From contig NZ_JAPEOK010000001.1 of NCBI RefSeq assembly GCF_026341515.1, positions 496,001 to 560,000 of the forward strand: DNA of 64,000 nucleotides. Reading direction: 5' to 3'. The notes under the pieces are model-generated. The model saw only the letters and a program-made list of their open reading frames with translations. It did no database searches and was not told the DNA's origin. Both the position numbers and the translations under genes were made by a program. This DNA is from Streptomyces sp. NBC_00878 (GTDB taxonomy: Bacteria > Actinomycetota > Actinomycetes > Streptomycetales > Streptomycetaceae). Shown here one piece after another: positions 24,587 to 33,480 of this stretch (its first letter is position 1; each line of letters opens with the position of its first letter).

Positions 24587-26850
24587 GCGCGCCCCAGGAG
24601 ACCACGGCCACCGCGGCAGGCCGGGAAGCACAACTGCCGCCCCCCGTACGGGGCCGCCGCCGCGCCACTCCGCCCAAGCGCACCGTCCCCAAGGGCCGGG
24701 TCAAGACCGTGCGTACGCCCACCGTCCTCCAGATGGAGGCCGTGGAGTGCGGCGCCGCCTCGCTCGCGATGGTGCTCGGGCACTACGGCCGGCACATCCC
24801 GTTGGAGGAGCTGCGCATCGCCTGCGGTGTCTCGCGCGACGGCTCCCGGGCCAGCAACCTGCTGAAGGCGGCGCGGAGTTACGGCCTGACGGCCAAGGGC
24901 ATGCAGATGGACACGGCCGCGCTCGCCGAGGTGCGCGCTCCGGCGATCCTGTTCTGGGAGTTCAACCACTACGTCGTCTACGACGGCATGGGGCGCCGCT
25001 TCGGCCGGCGCGGCGTGCACATCAACGATCCCGGCAAGGGCCGCCGTTTCGTGCCCATGGAGGACTTCGACACCAGCTTCACCGGCGTCGTCCTGGTCCT
25101 GGAGCCGGGTCCGGACTTCAGGAAGGGCGGCCGCAAGCCCGGTGTCATGGGCGCCATGCCGGCCCGGCTGCGCGGCACGTCGGGCACGATGCCCGCCGCC
25201 GTCCTGGCGAGCCTGCTGCTGGTCGTGGTCGGGGCGGCGGTGCCCGCGCTCAGCCGTACGTACATCGACATGTTCCTGATCGGCGGGCAGACCTCGCTGC
25301 TCGGGGTGCTGTTCGCGTCGATGGGCGCGACGGTGCTGCTGACGGTCGTGCTGACCTGGCTGCAGCAGACGAACCTGCTGCGCGGCCGCATCATCTCGTC
25401 CACGCTCAGCAGCGCGAAGTTCCTCCGGCATCTGATGCGGCTGCCGGTCACCTTCTTCTCCCAGCGCAGCCCGGCCGACCTGGTGCAGCGCCTCCAGTCC
25501 AACGACGCGGTGGCCGAGACCCTGGCCCGGGACCTGGCCGCGGCGGGCGTGGACGCGGTGGTCGTCGTCCTCTACGCCGTGCTGCTCTACACCTACGATC
25601 CGCAGCTCACGGCCGTGGGCATCGGGGTCGCGCTGCTCAACATCGTGGCGATGCGGGTGGTGATCCGGCTGCGCGCGACGCGTACGGCCAAGCTGCGCGC
25701 CGACAGCGCGCGGCTGACCAACACGGCGTACACGGGCCTCCAGTTGATCGAGACGATGAAGGCGACCGGCGGCGAGGAGGGCTACTTCCGCAAGTGGGCC
25801 GGGCAGCACGCCACCACGCTGGAGGAGCAGCAGCGGCTCGGCGTGCCGAGTGCCTGGCTTGGTGTGGTCGCGCCGACGCTCGCGACGCTCAACAGCGCGC
25901 TGATCCTGTGGATCGGCGGTATGCGGGCCGTGGAGGGGCACATATCCGTCGGACTGCTGGTCGCGTTCCAGGCGCTGGTGACCCGCTTCACCGCGCCGAT
26001 CACGCGGCTCAACGGCGTCGCGGGCCGCATCCAGGACTTCGCCGCCGACGTGGCCCGCCTGAAGGACGTGGAGAACTTCGCGGCCGACCCGCTCTACTCG
26101 CGCCGCGGCGGGGGCGACAGCACCCGCAGGCTGCACGGCCATGTGGAGCTGGAGAACATCACGTTCGGCTACAGCCCCCTCGACAAGCCGCTGCTGTCCG
26201 GCTTCTCGCTGACGGTCGGCCCGGGTCAGCAGGTCGCCCTGGTCGGCGGCTCGGGCAGCGGCAAGTCGACGGTGTCCAGGCTCATTTCGGGGCTCTACGC
26301 GCCCTGGGAGGGCGTGATCCGTATCGACGACCAGCGTCTGGACGACATCCCGCGCGGCGCGCTGGCGGCCTCCGTCTCCTTCGTCGACCAGGACGTGTTC
26401 CTCTTCGAGGGCACGGTCCGCGACAACATCGCGCTGTGGGACCCGTCGGTCCCGGACGACGCCGTGGTCGCCGCGCTGGAGGACGCGGCCCTGTACGACG
26501 TGGTGATGCGCCGCCCGGGCGGTATCCAGAGCCGGGTCGAGCAGGACGGGCGGAACTTCTCCGGCGGTCAGCGCCAACGCCTGGAGATCGCACGGGCATT
26601 GGTGCGCAGGCCCAGCATCCTCGTGCTCGACGAGGTGACGAGCGCCCTGGACGCGGAGACCGAGCAGCTCGTCATGGACAACCTGCGCAAGCGCGGCTGT
26701 GCCTGCGTGGTGATCGCACACCGGCTCAGCACCGTGCGCGACAGCGACGAGATCGTGGTGCTCCAGCACGGCACGATCGTGGAACGCGGGCGTCACGACG
26801 CCCTGGTGGCGGCCGGCGGCGCGTACGCCGAGCTGGTCAGGGAGCGATGA
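24583..26850 (+). CDS. NHLM-type C39 peptidase/permease/ATPase ABC transporter
   Basis: 755 aa from GTG 24583 within GTGA. Residues about 45-170 form a C39 peptidase with Q50, C56 (MEAVECGAASLAMVL), H129 (FNHYVVYDG) and D149 (INDP): all catalytic positions are present. Six-helix permease about 195-480, then ATPase with GGSGSGKST, LSGGQ-like FSGGQRQRLE, VLDEVTSALD and switch His in IAHRLST. Expected role: cleave the double-glycine leader and export the core peptide. It is followed by the second ABC gene 1 bp after its stop, so the three export genes form one operon. Confidence 0.9.
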   Translation: MSAPQETTATAAGREAQLPPPVRGRRRATPPKRTVPKGRVKTVRTPTVLQMEAVECGAASLAMVLGHYGRHIPLEELRIACGVSRDGSRASNLLKAARSYGLTAKGMQMDTAALAEVRAPAILFWEFNHYVVYDGMGRRFGRRGVHINDPGKGRRFVPMEDFDTSFTGVVLVLEPGPDFRKGGRKPGVMGAMPARLRGTSGTMPAAVLASLLLVVVGAAVPALSRTYIDMFLIGGQTSLLGVLFASMGATVLLTVVLTWLQQTNLLRGRIISSTLSSAKFLRHLMRLPVTFFSQRSPADLVQRLQSNDAVAETLARDLAAAGVDAVVVVLYAVLLYTYDPQLTAVGIGVALLNIVAMRVVIRLRATRTAKLRADSARLTNTAYTGLQLIETMKATGGEEGYFRKWAGQHATTLEEQQRLGVPSAWLGVVAPTLATLNSALILWIGGMRAVEGHISVGLLVAFQALVTRFTAPITRLNGVAGRIQDFAADVARLKDVENFAADPLYSRRGGGDSTRRLHGHVELENITFGYSPLDKPLLSGFSLTVGPGQQVALVGGSGSGKSTVSRLISGLYAPWEGVIRIDDQRLDDIPRGALAASVSFVDQDVFLFEGTVRDNIALWDPSVPDDAVVAALEDAALYDVVMRRPGGIQSRVEQDGRNFSGGQRQRLEIARALVRRPSILVLDEVTSALDAETEQLVMDNLRKRGCACVVIAHRLSTVRDSDEIVVLQHGTIVERGRHDALVAAGGAYAELVRER

Positions 26851-26851
26851 G

Positions 26852-29746
26852 ATGACGTCCGCGTATCCGCAGAACCAGCAGAACCCACTGGACCAGCAGA
26901 ACTCGCAGCACCAACCGAACGAGCAGCAGCAACAGCCCGCCACCGAGGGCGACTACGTGCTCGGCGCGCTCGGCGGCATGGGCACCCCGGTCGACGGCTC
27001 CGGCCTCACCCGTCTGGATCTCGAAGGGCCGCACGTGCTGTGGCTGGTCGCGTCCGGCGCCATGGACCTGTTCGCGGTCGACGCCGCCCAGCAGGGCCAC
27101 TGGCACCACCTCGGCCGCCTGGAAGCGGGCTCGCTGCTGCTGGGCCCGGTCGCGGGACCCCAGCACACGCTGGTCGGCAGGCCGCTGCGCGCGTGCGTAC
27201 TGCGCCGGATCGAGCTGCGCGAGCTGTACCAGCCCCCGCAGACCGAGACCTGGACGTACGACGCGTACGGCAACCCCCAGTACGTTCCCCCGGCCACGAG
27301 CCCCCTGGAGTACGCCCTCTCGCTCGGCGTCGGCCGCGGCCTGGCCATCCTCTTCGAGGCACCGCTGGCCACGGAGCGGGATGCGGTGCTGACGGACGAC
27401 GACGTGCTGTGGATGCAGGTGCCGCCGGGGAGCGTGCAGTACGGCTCCATGTACGGCGCCGAGGCCGCGGCGGACCTGCTGGTGGACCCGGCGATGTGGC
27501 AGGCGATGGTCGACCAGCAGTACCGGCTGCTGGCCACCCTCGACCGCTGGATCGAGCAGCTGGAGCGCACGCACGAGAACCGTACGGCCGCGGGCATCAA
27601 GGCGGGCGAGGCGGTCCGCGCGCAGGCCGACCGGACGCTCATCGCCTCCATGTCCAAGCGCTCGGGATCGGGTCCCGGCGCGGCGGACGCCGATGCCACG
27701 TACGCCGCCTGCAAGCTCGTCGCACACGCGGCCGGGATCACGCTCGCGGACCCGGCACAGGGCGGCGCGGAGAGCGACCGGCTCGACCCCGTCGAACAGA
27801 TCGCGCTCGCCTCCCGGGTCCGGGTGCGTGCCGTACGCCTCGACGGGCGCTGGTGGCGCGACAACATCGGGCCGCTCGTCGGGCACCGGGTCGCGTCCGG
27901 CGCCCCGGCCGCGCTCCTGTGGCGGCGCGGCGGATACGTGGCGGTGCATCCGTCGAGCGGTCGTGAGACGCCGGTCGAGAAGGCCAACGCGGCGGAGTTC
28001 GAACCGCGGGCCGTCATGTTCTACCGGCCGCTGCCCGAACGCCGGCTGAGTCCGCTGCGGCTGCTGCGGTTCAGTCTCCAGGGCACCGGCGGGGACATGC
28101 GCAACCTCGCGATCAGCGGTCTGGTGACGGTGGCCCTCGGGGCGCTGGTGCCGATCGCGACCGGCAAGGTGCTCGGCGAGTTCGTGCCGAAGGCCCAGGA
28201 GAGCCTGATCGTCCAGTTCTGCCTGGCCATCATGATCGCCAGTGTGGTGTCGGCGGCCTTCATGCTGATGCAGAACCTCACCATGCTGCGGCTGGAGGGC
28301 CGTATCGAGGCCACGCTCCAACCGGCCGTGTGGGACAGGCTGTTGCGGCTGCCGACGAAGTTCTTCACCTCGCGCTCCACCGGTGAACTGGCCAGTGCGG
28401 CCATGGGGATCAGCGCGATCCGCCGACTGATGGCGGGCGTCGGCCCCGTGGTGGTCCAGTCGCTCACGGTCGGCGCGATGAACCTCGCGCTGCTCTTCTG
28501 GTACAGCGTCCCGATGGCGCTCGCCGCGATCGGCATGCTCACCGTCATCGCCGGGGTCTTCCTCGGTCTCGGCCTGTGGCAGGTGCGCTGGCAGCGCCGC
28601 CTGGTCGTCCTGAGCAACAAGCTCAACAACCAGGCGTTCCAGACCCTGCGCGGTCTGCCCAAGCTGCGGGTCGCGGCGGCGGAGAACTACGCGTACGCCG
28701 CCTGGGCGGGCGAGTTCGCGCGCAGCCGTGAACTCCAGCAGCGCGTGGGGCGGATCAAGAACCTCACGACCGTGCTGAGCGCGGTGTATCTGCCGCTCTG
28801 CTCGCTCATCATGTTCATGTTGCTGGCGGGCCCCGCGCGCGGTTCGCTGTCGGCCGCCGCCTTCCTGACGTTCAACACCTCGATGACCATGCTGCTGACC
28901 TCGGTGACCCAGTTGACGGGCTCCTTCGTGTCGATGGTCTCCGCGCTGCCGATGTTCGAGGAGATCAGGCCGGTCCTCGACGCGACGCCCGAGGTGCGGG
29001 TCGCGAGCACACGCCCCGCCGAACTGTCCGGCGCCATGGAGGCGAAGAAGCTCTCCTTCCGGTACACCGACGACGGGCCGCTCGTCCTGGACGACGTGTC
29101 CTTCGCGATCCGGCCGGGCGAGTTCGTGGCCATCGTCGGCCCCAGCGGCTGCGGCAAGTCCACCTTGCTGCGGCTGCTCATCGGCTTCGACAAGCCGGTC
29201 TCGGGCAGCGTCCTGTACGACGGCCAGGACCTGGCCGCCCTCGACCAGTCGGCCGTACGCCGTCAGTGCGGTGTGGTGCTCCAGCACGCGCAGCCGTTCA
29301 CCGGGTCGATCCTGGACGTCATCTGCGGCACCGAGCCCTACACGCCCGAGGAGGCGATGGCGGCCGCCGAGATGGCCGGCCTCGCCAAGGACATCAGGCG
29401 CATGCCGATGGGCCTGCACACCATCGTCTCCGGCAGCGGCGCCGTGTCCGGCGGCCAGCGCCAGCGTCTGATGATCGCCCAGGCGCTGATCCGGCGTCCG
29501 CGCATCCTCTTCTTCGACGAGGCGACCAGCGCCCTCGACAACGAGACCCAGCGCACGGTCATCGAGAGCACCCGCGCTCTCAACGCCACGCGCGTGGTGA
29601 TCGCACACCGCCTGTCCACCGTCATGGACGCGGACCGCGTCATCGTGATGGAGGACGGCCGGGTCGCCCAGCAGGGCCCGCCCGCACAGCTGTTGGCGGA
29701 CACGGGCGGGCGGCTGCACGAGCTGGTGCGGCGCCAGATGCAGTAG
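26852..29746 (+). CDS. second NHLM bacteriocin-system ABC transporter
   Basis: 964 aa. The N-terminal 30 residues are Gln/Asn-rich (PQNQQNPLDQQNSQHQ). About 35-190 is a cyclic-nucleotide-binding-like beta barrel and 200-390 an extra domain typical of the NHLM ATP-binding partner. The permease spans about 415-690, and the ATPase has Walker A GPSGCGKST near residue 763, signature SGGQRQRLMI and ILFFDEATSALDNET. There is no peptidase domain. With the preceding gene it probably forms a heterodimeric exporter. It is the last gene of the operon; the SRPBCC gene faces it 25 bp downstream. Confidence 0.88.
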   Translation: MTSAYPQNQQNPLDQQNSQHQPNEQQQQPATEGDYVLGALGGMGTPVDGSGLTRLDLEGPHVLWLVASGAMDLFAVDAAQQGHWHHLGRLEAGSLLLGPVAGPQHTLVGRPLRACVLRRIELRELYQPPQTETWTYDAYGNPQYVPPATSPLEYALSLGVGRGLAILFEAPLATERDAVLTDDDVLWMQVPPGSVQYGSMYGAEAAADLLVDPAMWQAMVDQQYRLLATLDRWIEQLERTHENRTAAGIKAGEAVRAQADRTLIASMSKRSGSGPGAADADATYAACKLVAHAAGITLADPAQGGAESDRLDPVEQIALASRVRVRAVRLDGRWWRDNIGPLVGHRVASGAPAALLWRRGGYVAVHPSSGRETPVEKANAAEFEPRAVMFYRPLPERRLSPLRLLRFSLQGTGGDMRNLAISGLVTVALGALVPIATGKVLGEFVPKAQESLIVQFCLAIMIASVVSAAFMLMQNLTMLRLEGRIEATLQPAVWDRLLRLPTKFFTSRSTGELASAAMGISAIRRLMAGVGPVVVQSLTVGAMNLALLFWYSVPMALAAIGMLTVIAGVFLGLGLWQVRWQRRLVVLSNKLNNQAFQTLRGLPKLRVAAAENYAYAAWAGEFARSRELQQRVGRIKNLTTVLSAVYLPLCSLIMFMLLAGPARGSLSAAAFLTFNTSMTMLLTSVTQLTGSFVSMVSALPMFEEIRPVLDATPEVRVASTRPAELSGAMEAKKLSFRYTDDGPLVLDDVSFAIRPGEFVAIVGPSGCGKSTLLRLLIGFDKPVSGSVLYDGQDLAALDQSAVRRQCGVVLQHAQPFTGSILDVICGTEPYTPEEAMAAAEMAGLAKDIRRMPMGLHTIVSGSGAVSGGQRQRLMIAQALIRRPRILFFDEATSALDNETQRTVIESTRALNATRVVIAHRLSTVMDADRVIVMEDGRVAQQGPPAQLLADTGGRLHELVRRQMQ

Positions 29747-29771
29747 CCGGACGCGGCAGGAGCGGCCGAAG

Positions 29772-30302
29772 TCAGGTGTCCAGACCCGGGACCCGGGCTC
29801 CCGAGGGGACGCCTGCCTCCACGTACGCCCGGTAGACCTCCTGCCAGGGCGCACCGGCACCGGCGTGCGGGCCGTCCGGGGACTCTCCCCGGGCGTGCGC
29901 GTCGAGGGCGACGAGGCACACGTCCCAGCCGGCGCCGTTGCGGGCTGCCGTGTTCTCGGCCTCCAGGACGTTGGTGAGGGTGAAGCGGGTGCGCTTCTCG
30001 TCCAACTCCTCCAGATCGAAGCGCAGTTCGTCACCGCCCCAGCTGAAGGAGAGGTGGCGGGGCGGGTCGACCGCGAGGACGCGACCCGTGGAGTCCGCCA
30101 TGTTCGGGTCGCCGCCGAACCTGATCGTGCCGCCCTCACGCAGCTCGATCTCGACGCGGGACGGGAACCAGTGGGCCAGTTCGTCGGGCTCGGTGACGAA
30201 CTCCCAGACGCGGTCGACGGGGTGGTCGTAGGTACGGGTGAACCGGACGGCGGGTCGGCCGTCGTCCAGGGCGAGGTAGGTGCCGGTGGCTTCCGTGGAC
30301 AT
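29772..30302 (-). CDS. SRPBCC (AHSA1-like) domain protein
   Basis: 176 aa. START/Bet v1-like fold: FTRTYDHPVDRVWEFVTEPDELAHWFP and ELREGGTIRFGGDP, then LSFSWGGDELRFDLEELD. Such proteins often follow ArsR regulators, and here the ArsR gene ends 6 bp upstream on the same strand, so the two form an operon. Ligand or enzymatic role is unknown. Confidence 0.87.
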   Translation of the reverse strand: MSTEATGTYLALDDGRPAVRFTRTYDHPVDRVWEFVTEPDELAHWFPSRVEIELREGGTIRFGGDPNMADSTGRVLAVDPPRHLSFSWGGDELRFDLEELDEKRTRFTLTNVLEAENTAARNGAGWDVCLVALDAHARGESPDGPHAGAGAPWQEVYRAYVEAGVPSGARVPGLDT

Positions 30303-30308
30303 GGTGAA

Positions 30309-30752
30309 TCAGTCCTTCGGGGAGTTCGGGGAGGAGGTTGGGGGTTCTTCGTCCGACGGCTCCCCCGCCGTCGAGGTCTCCGGGGCCGTGCCCAGCACTG
30401 TCGCCGCGGCCCGCCCTGTAGCCGTCGCTCGCGCCGTCGCCGTCACCGTCTCGTCCAGGCGTCGGCCCAGCGCGTCCAGGCTTGTGCTCCAGAGTTTGCG
30501 GTACGGGGCCAGCCACGCGTCGAGCTCCGCGATCGGCGCCGGTTCGAGCGCGTAGACGCGGCGCTGCGCGTCCTGCCGTACCCGCACCAGACCGGCGTCC
30601 CGCAGCACCTTCAGGTGCTTGGACGTGCTCGGCTGGCTCAGACCGCACGCCTCGACGATCTCACCGACGGGCCGCGGCCGCTCCAGGAGGAGCGCGACGA
30701 TGGCCCGCCGGTGCGGGTCGGCGAGTGCGGTCCAGAGGGAGGCGTCGGACAT
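30309..30752 (-). CDS. ArsR family transcriptional regulator
   Basis: 147 aa. Winged HTH in residues about 5-80: LWTALADPHRRAIVALLLERPRPVGEIVEACGLSQPSTSKHLKVLRDAGLV. No metal-binding Cys cluster is visible, so it belongs with the SRPBCC-linked, non-metal ArsR type. The C-terminal 45 residues are a Thr/Ala/Pro-rich tail without structure. First gene of the ArsR-SRPBCC operon; probably autoregulates. Confidence 0.88.
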   Translation of the reverse strand: MSDASLWTALADPHRRAIVALLLERPRPVGEIVEACGLSQPSTSKHLKVLRDAGLVRVRQDAQRRVYALEPAPIAELDAWLAPYRKLWSTSLDALGRRLDETVTATARATATGRAAATVLGTAPETSTAGEPSDEEPPTSSPNSPKD

Positions 30753-30829
30753 GACTCCAATATGCCTCCACGGTTATATGCCAGTCAAGGCATGAATGAT
30801 CGACTGGGGAACGCAGCCGGGCGGCGACC

Positions 30830-31663
30830 TCAGCCGAGCCAGCCCCGGGGCACCTCACCGCCCCGCGTCCACATCTGCGTCGCCAGGGCTCGTACGGCCG
30901 CCGCGAAGCCCGCGGGGCGCGGCAGGAACTCCATGTGGATGCCGGGGAACTCCACCCACGGCACCCCGATCCTGCGGGCGATCTCGACCGAGGGCCGCGC
31001 GTAGTACGTACCGCGGTCGGCCGAGCCCGCCCCGAGGACGATCGGGAAGGAGGCCGCGGAGAGGGCGGCCCCGTCCGGCAGGAAGGCGGCGAAGCCCGGC
31101 CACTCGCGGCCGAAGAGGTGGTCGCCGTTGCCGAGGAACCGCTTCCAGAGGTCTTCGGGCCACAGGTACGTGCCCTCGCCGCGCACGGTCTGCGCGAAGA
31201 GGCGGCCCGCCGCCGGGGCGCCGCCCCGCACATAGGCCTCGGCCACCTCGGCGAAGAAGTCGCGCGCCGGGTCGCCGTCGGGCAGGACGTTCACGGCGGG
31301 CGGCTCGTGGGCGATCAGCCCGGCGACCGCTTCCGGGTGGCGGGCGGCCAGCGTCAGGCCGATGATCGCGCCTCCGCTGTTGCCGAACACCAGGGCGCGG
31401 CCGTCCGCCAGGCCGTCGATGAGCGCGCGGGCGTCGGTGGCCTGTTGGGCCAGATCCATGGGCGCGTCACCCTGGCCGGTGCTGCGGGAGTTGCCCCGTC
31501 GGTCGTACGTGATCACGGTGAAGGCGTCGGCCAGCTCGTCGGCGATGCCCGTGAAATACCCGGCGTCTCCCCCGGCCCCGCTGATCAGCAGCAGCGCGGG
31601 CCCTTCGCCGCATACCTCGTAGTACAGCTCGGCCCCGTCAACCTCGAACATGCCCCTGCGCAT
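30830..31663 (-). CDS. alpha/beta hydrolase
   Basis: 277 aa. Fold markers: LLLISGAGGDAGYF oxyanion loop, YDRRGNSRS, nucleophile elbow VFGNSGGAIIG (Ser in GNSGG), catalytic Asp region after FPIVLGAGSAD and His in FPGIHMEFL. Substrate unknown; close relatives are annotated as esterases or haloperoxidase-like proteins. Divergent from the MFS exporter across 125 bp that contain inverted repeats, so both may answer to the same repressor. Confidence 0.87.
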   Translation of the reverse strand: MRRGMFEVDGAELYYEVCGEGPALLLISGAGGDAGYFTGIADELADAFTVITYDRRGNSRSTGQGDAPMDLAQQATDARALIDGLADGRALVFGNSGGAIIGLTLAARHPEAVAGLIAHEPPAVNVLPDGDPARDFFAEVAEAYVRGGAPAAGRLFAQTVRGEGTYLWPEDLWKRFLGNGDHLFGREWPGFAAFLPDGAALSAASFPIVLGAGSADRGTYYARPSVEIARRIGVPWVEFPGIHMEFLPRPAGFAAAVRALATQMWTRGGEVPRGWLG

Positions 31664-31727
31664 GTGAGCCCTCTCTCACTAGCGAAACTTTGCCGTTTCG
31701 ATAAAAGTGGTCTAGCCTCTAGGCGTA

Positions 31728-31740
31728 CGAAACGGTTTCG
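31728..31740. promoter_or_regulatory. CGAAACGGTTTCG operator-like palindrome
   Basis: CGAAAC-G-GTTTCG in the hydrolase/MFS divergent promoter, about 50 bp before the MFS ATG. A related half-site pair, CGAAACTTTGCCGTTTCG, occurs at 31683-31700. The arrangement fits a TetR-type operator; no TetR gene is adjacent, so the regulator would act in trans. Confidence 0.5.
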
Positions 31741-31788
31741 TTTACGTACTCGTCATGTCGAGCGAGCCTTCCCTGGAGTGGTGCTCCG

Positions 31789-33297
31789 ATGTCCCAGACT
31801 CAGACTCTTTCCGAAGGTGCCGGTAAGGGCACAGCCAACGCACCGAGCGCGCCGTCATCGGCGAAGCGCTGGTGGATTCTCGCGATCGTGGCGATCGCAC
31901 AGGTGATGGTGGTGCTGGACGCGACCATCGTGAACATCGCGCTGCCGTCGGCGCAGGCGGACCTCGGCTTCTCCGACGGCAACCGCCAGTGGATCGTCAC
32001 CGCGTACGCGCTGGCCTTCGCCTCACTGCTTCTGCTGGGCGGCCGGTTGGCCGACCTCTTCGGGCGAAAGCCCGCGTTCCTCGTGGGTGTCGCGGGCTTC
32101 GCCGGGGCCTCCGTACTCGGCGGCGCGGCGAACAGCTTCGGGATGCTGGTCACCGCGCGTGCCCTCCAGGGCGTCTTCGGCGCGCTCCTCGCACCCGCCG
32201 CGCTCTCGCTCCTGAACACGACCTTCACCGACGCCAAGGAGCGCGCCAAGGCGTTCAGCGTGTACGGCGCGATCGCCGGTGCGGGCGGTGCGCTCGGGCT
32301 GCTGCTCGGCGGTGTGCTGACGGACGCGCTGGACTGGCGCTGGACCCTGTACGTCAACCTCGTCTTCGCCGTGATCGCCTTCGTGGGCGGCTGGATGCTG
32401 CTGAGCAACCACCGTGACGCCGCGAACTCCAAGCTGGACCTGCCGGGCGCGCTGCTGGTCTCCGCCGGTCTCTTCGCCCTCGTCTACGGCTTCTCCAACG
32501 CCGAGACGCACGACTGGAGTTCCCCCGAGACCTGGGGCTTCCTGGTAGCGGGCGGGCTGCTCCTGGCGGCCTTCACCTGGTGGCAGACCCGTGCCGCGCA
32601 CCCGCTGCTGCCTATGCGCGTCCTGCTCGACCGGAGCCGCGGAGCCTCGTATCTCGCCCTGCTCGTGACCGGTGCGGGCATGTTCGGGGTCTTCCTCTTC
32701 CTCACCTACTACCTGCAGCTGAACCTGGGCTTCAGCCCGACCAAGACCGGTCTGGCCTTCCTTCCGATGATGGCTGCCCTGATGGTCATGGCCCAGCTCT
32801 CCACCACGAAGCTGGTACCGCGCATCGGGCCGAAGGCAGTCATCCCGGCGGGCTTCGCCATCGCCGCGCTCGCCATGGCCTGGCTGACCGGTATCGGGGT
32901 CGACTCCAGCTACACGACCGACGTTCTGCCGCAGCTGCTCCTGATCGGCGTGGGCCTCGGCATGGTGATGCCGCCCGCGATGTCCCTGGCCACGAACGGG
33001 ATCGCGCCGGAGGACGCCGGTGTCGCCTCCGCGACGGTCAACGCCATGCAGCAGGTGGGCGGTTCCATCGGCACCGCCCTGCTCAACACGCTCGCCGCGA
33101 GCGCCGCGACCAACTACCTGGCCGGCAAGGACGCCACCAACAAGCTGGTCCAGGCCGAGGCGACGATCGAGAGCTACACCACCGCCTTCTGGTGGTCGGC
33201 GGGCTTCTTCGCGGTGGGCGCCGTGATCGCCTTCCTGCTCTACCGCCGTGGGGTTCCGGAGCAGGACGCTCAGGCCGCGCCGGTCGTCCACATGTGA
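31789..33297 (+). CDS. MFS transporter, DHA2 (14-TMS) drug exporter type
   Basis: 502 aa with 14 predicted TM segments. Family motifs: VVLDATIVNIALPSAQADLGF (motif D1 region, TM1), GGRLADLFGRKPAF (motif A) and GVASATVNAMQQVGGSIGTALL (motif C-like, TM13 region). EmrB/QacA-type proton antiporters export hydrophobic drugs. GGAG lies 11 nt before the ATG. Probably induced through the palindromes at 31683-31740. Ends at a strong terminator. Confidence 0.9.
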   Translation: MSQTQTLSEGAGKGTANAPSAPSSAKRWWILAIVAIAQVMVVLDATIVNIALPSAQADLGFSDGNRQWIVTAYALAFASLLLLGGRLADLFGRKPAFLVGVAGFAGASVLGGAANSFGMLVTARALQGVFGALLAPAALSLLNTTFTDAKERAKAFSVYGAIAGAGGALGLLLGGVLTDALDWRWTLYVNLVFAVIAFVGGWMLLSNHRDAANSKLDLPGALLVSAGLFALVYGFSNAETHDWSSPETWGFLVAGGLLLAAFTWWQTRAAHPLLPMRVLLDRSRGASYLALLVTGAGMFGVFLFLTYYLQLNLGFSPTKTGLAFLPMMAALMVMAQLSTTKLVPRIGPKAVIPAGFAIAALAMAWLTGIGVDSSYTTDVLPQLLLIGVGLGMVMPPAMSLATNGIAPEDAGVASATVNAMQQVGGSIGTALLNTLAASAATNYLAGKDATNKLVQAEATIESYTTAFWWSAGFFAVGAVIAFLLYRRGVPEQDAQAAPVVHM

Positions 33298-33313
33298 CCA
33301 CCCACCGAAAGCG

Positions 33314-33349
33314 GAGGGGCCGCCGTCTGCAGGGAGACGGCGGCCCCTC
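33314..33349 (+). terminator. strong intrinsic terminator after the MFS gene
   Basis: GAGGGGCCGCCGTCT (33314-33328) pairs perfectly with AGACGGCGGCCCCTC (33335-33349), 6-nt loop, followed by TTTC. Confidence 0.88.
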
Positions 33350-33363
33350 TTTCATGGCGTTCC

Positions 33364-33480
33364 TCAGGTCGTCGGCTCGGCTCGGTGGTGCCGGGGCAGC
33401 AGGGCGACCGCCGCCACGGGAAGCACGGCGAGAACCAGCCAGGGCACGGCCGGGGTCAGGCCCGTATGCGCATGGTGGTT
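33364..33480 (-). pseudogene. C-terminal remnant of a membrane transporter
   Basis: In a frame different from the permease ORF it overlaps, the minus strand reads NHHAHTGLTPAVPWLVLAV and LPVAAVALLPRHHRAEPTT before a stop. That is a final TM helix and charged tail such as an MFS protein has. Nothing upstream in this frame is coding-like, so the rest of the gene appears deleted, with the break near 33480. Confidence 0.42.

Noticed and set aside
24475..26943. 822-aa minus-strand frame opposite the C39 ABC transporter
   Set aside because: No recognisable domain and a composition typical of an antisense frame.
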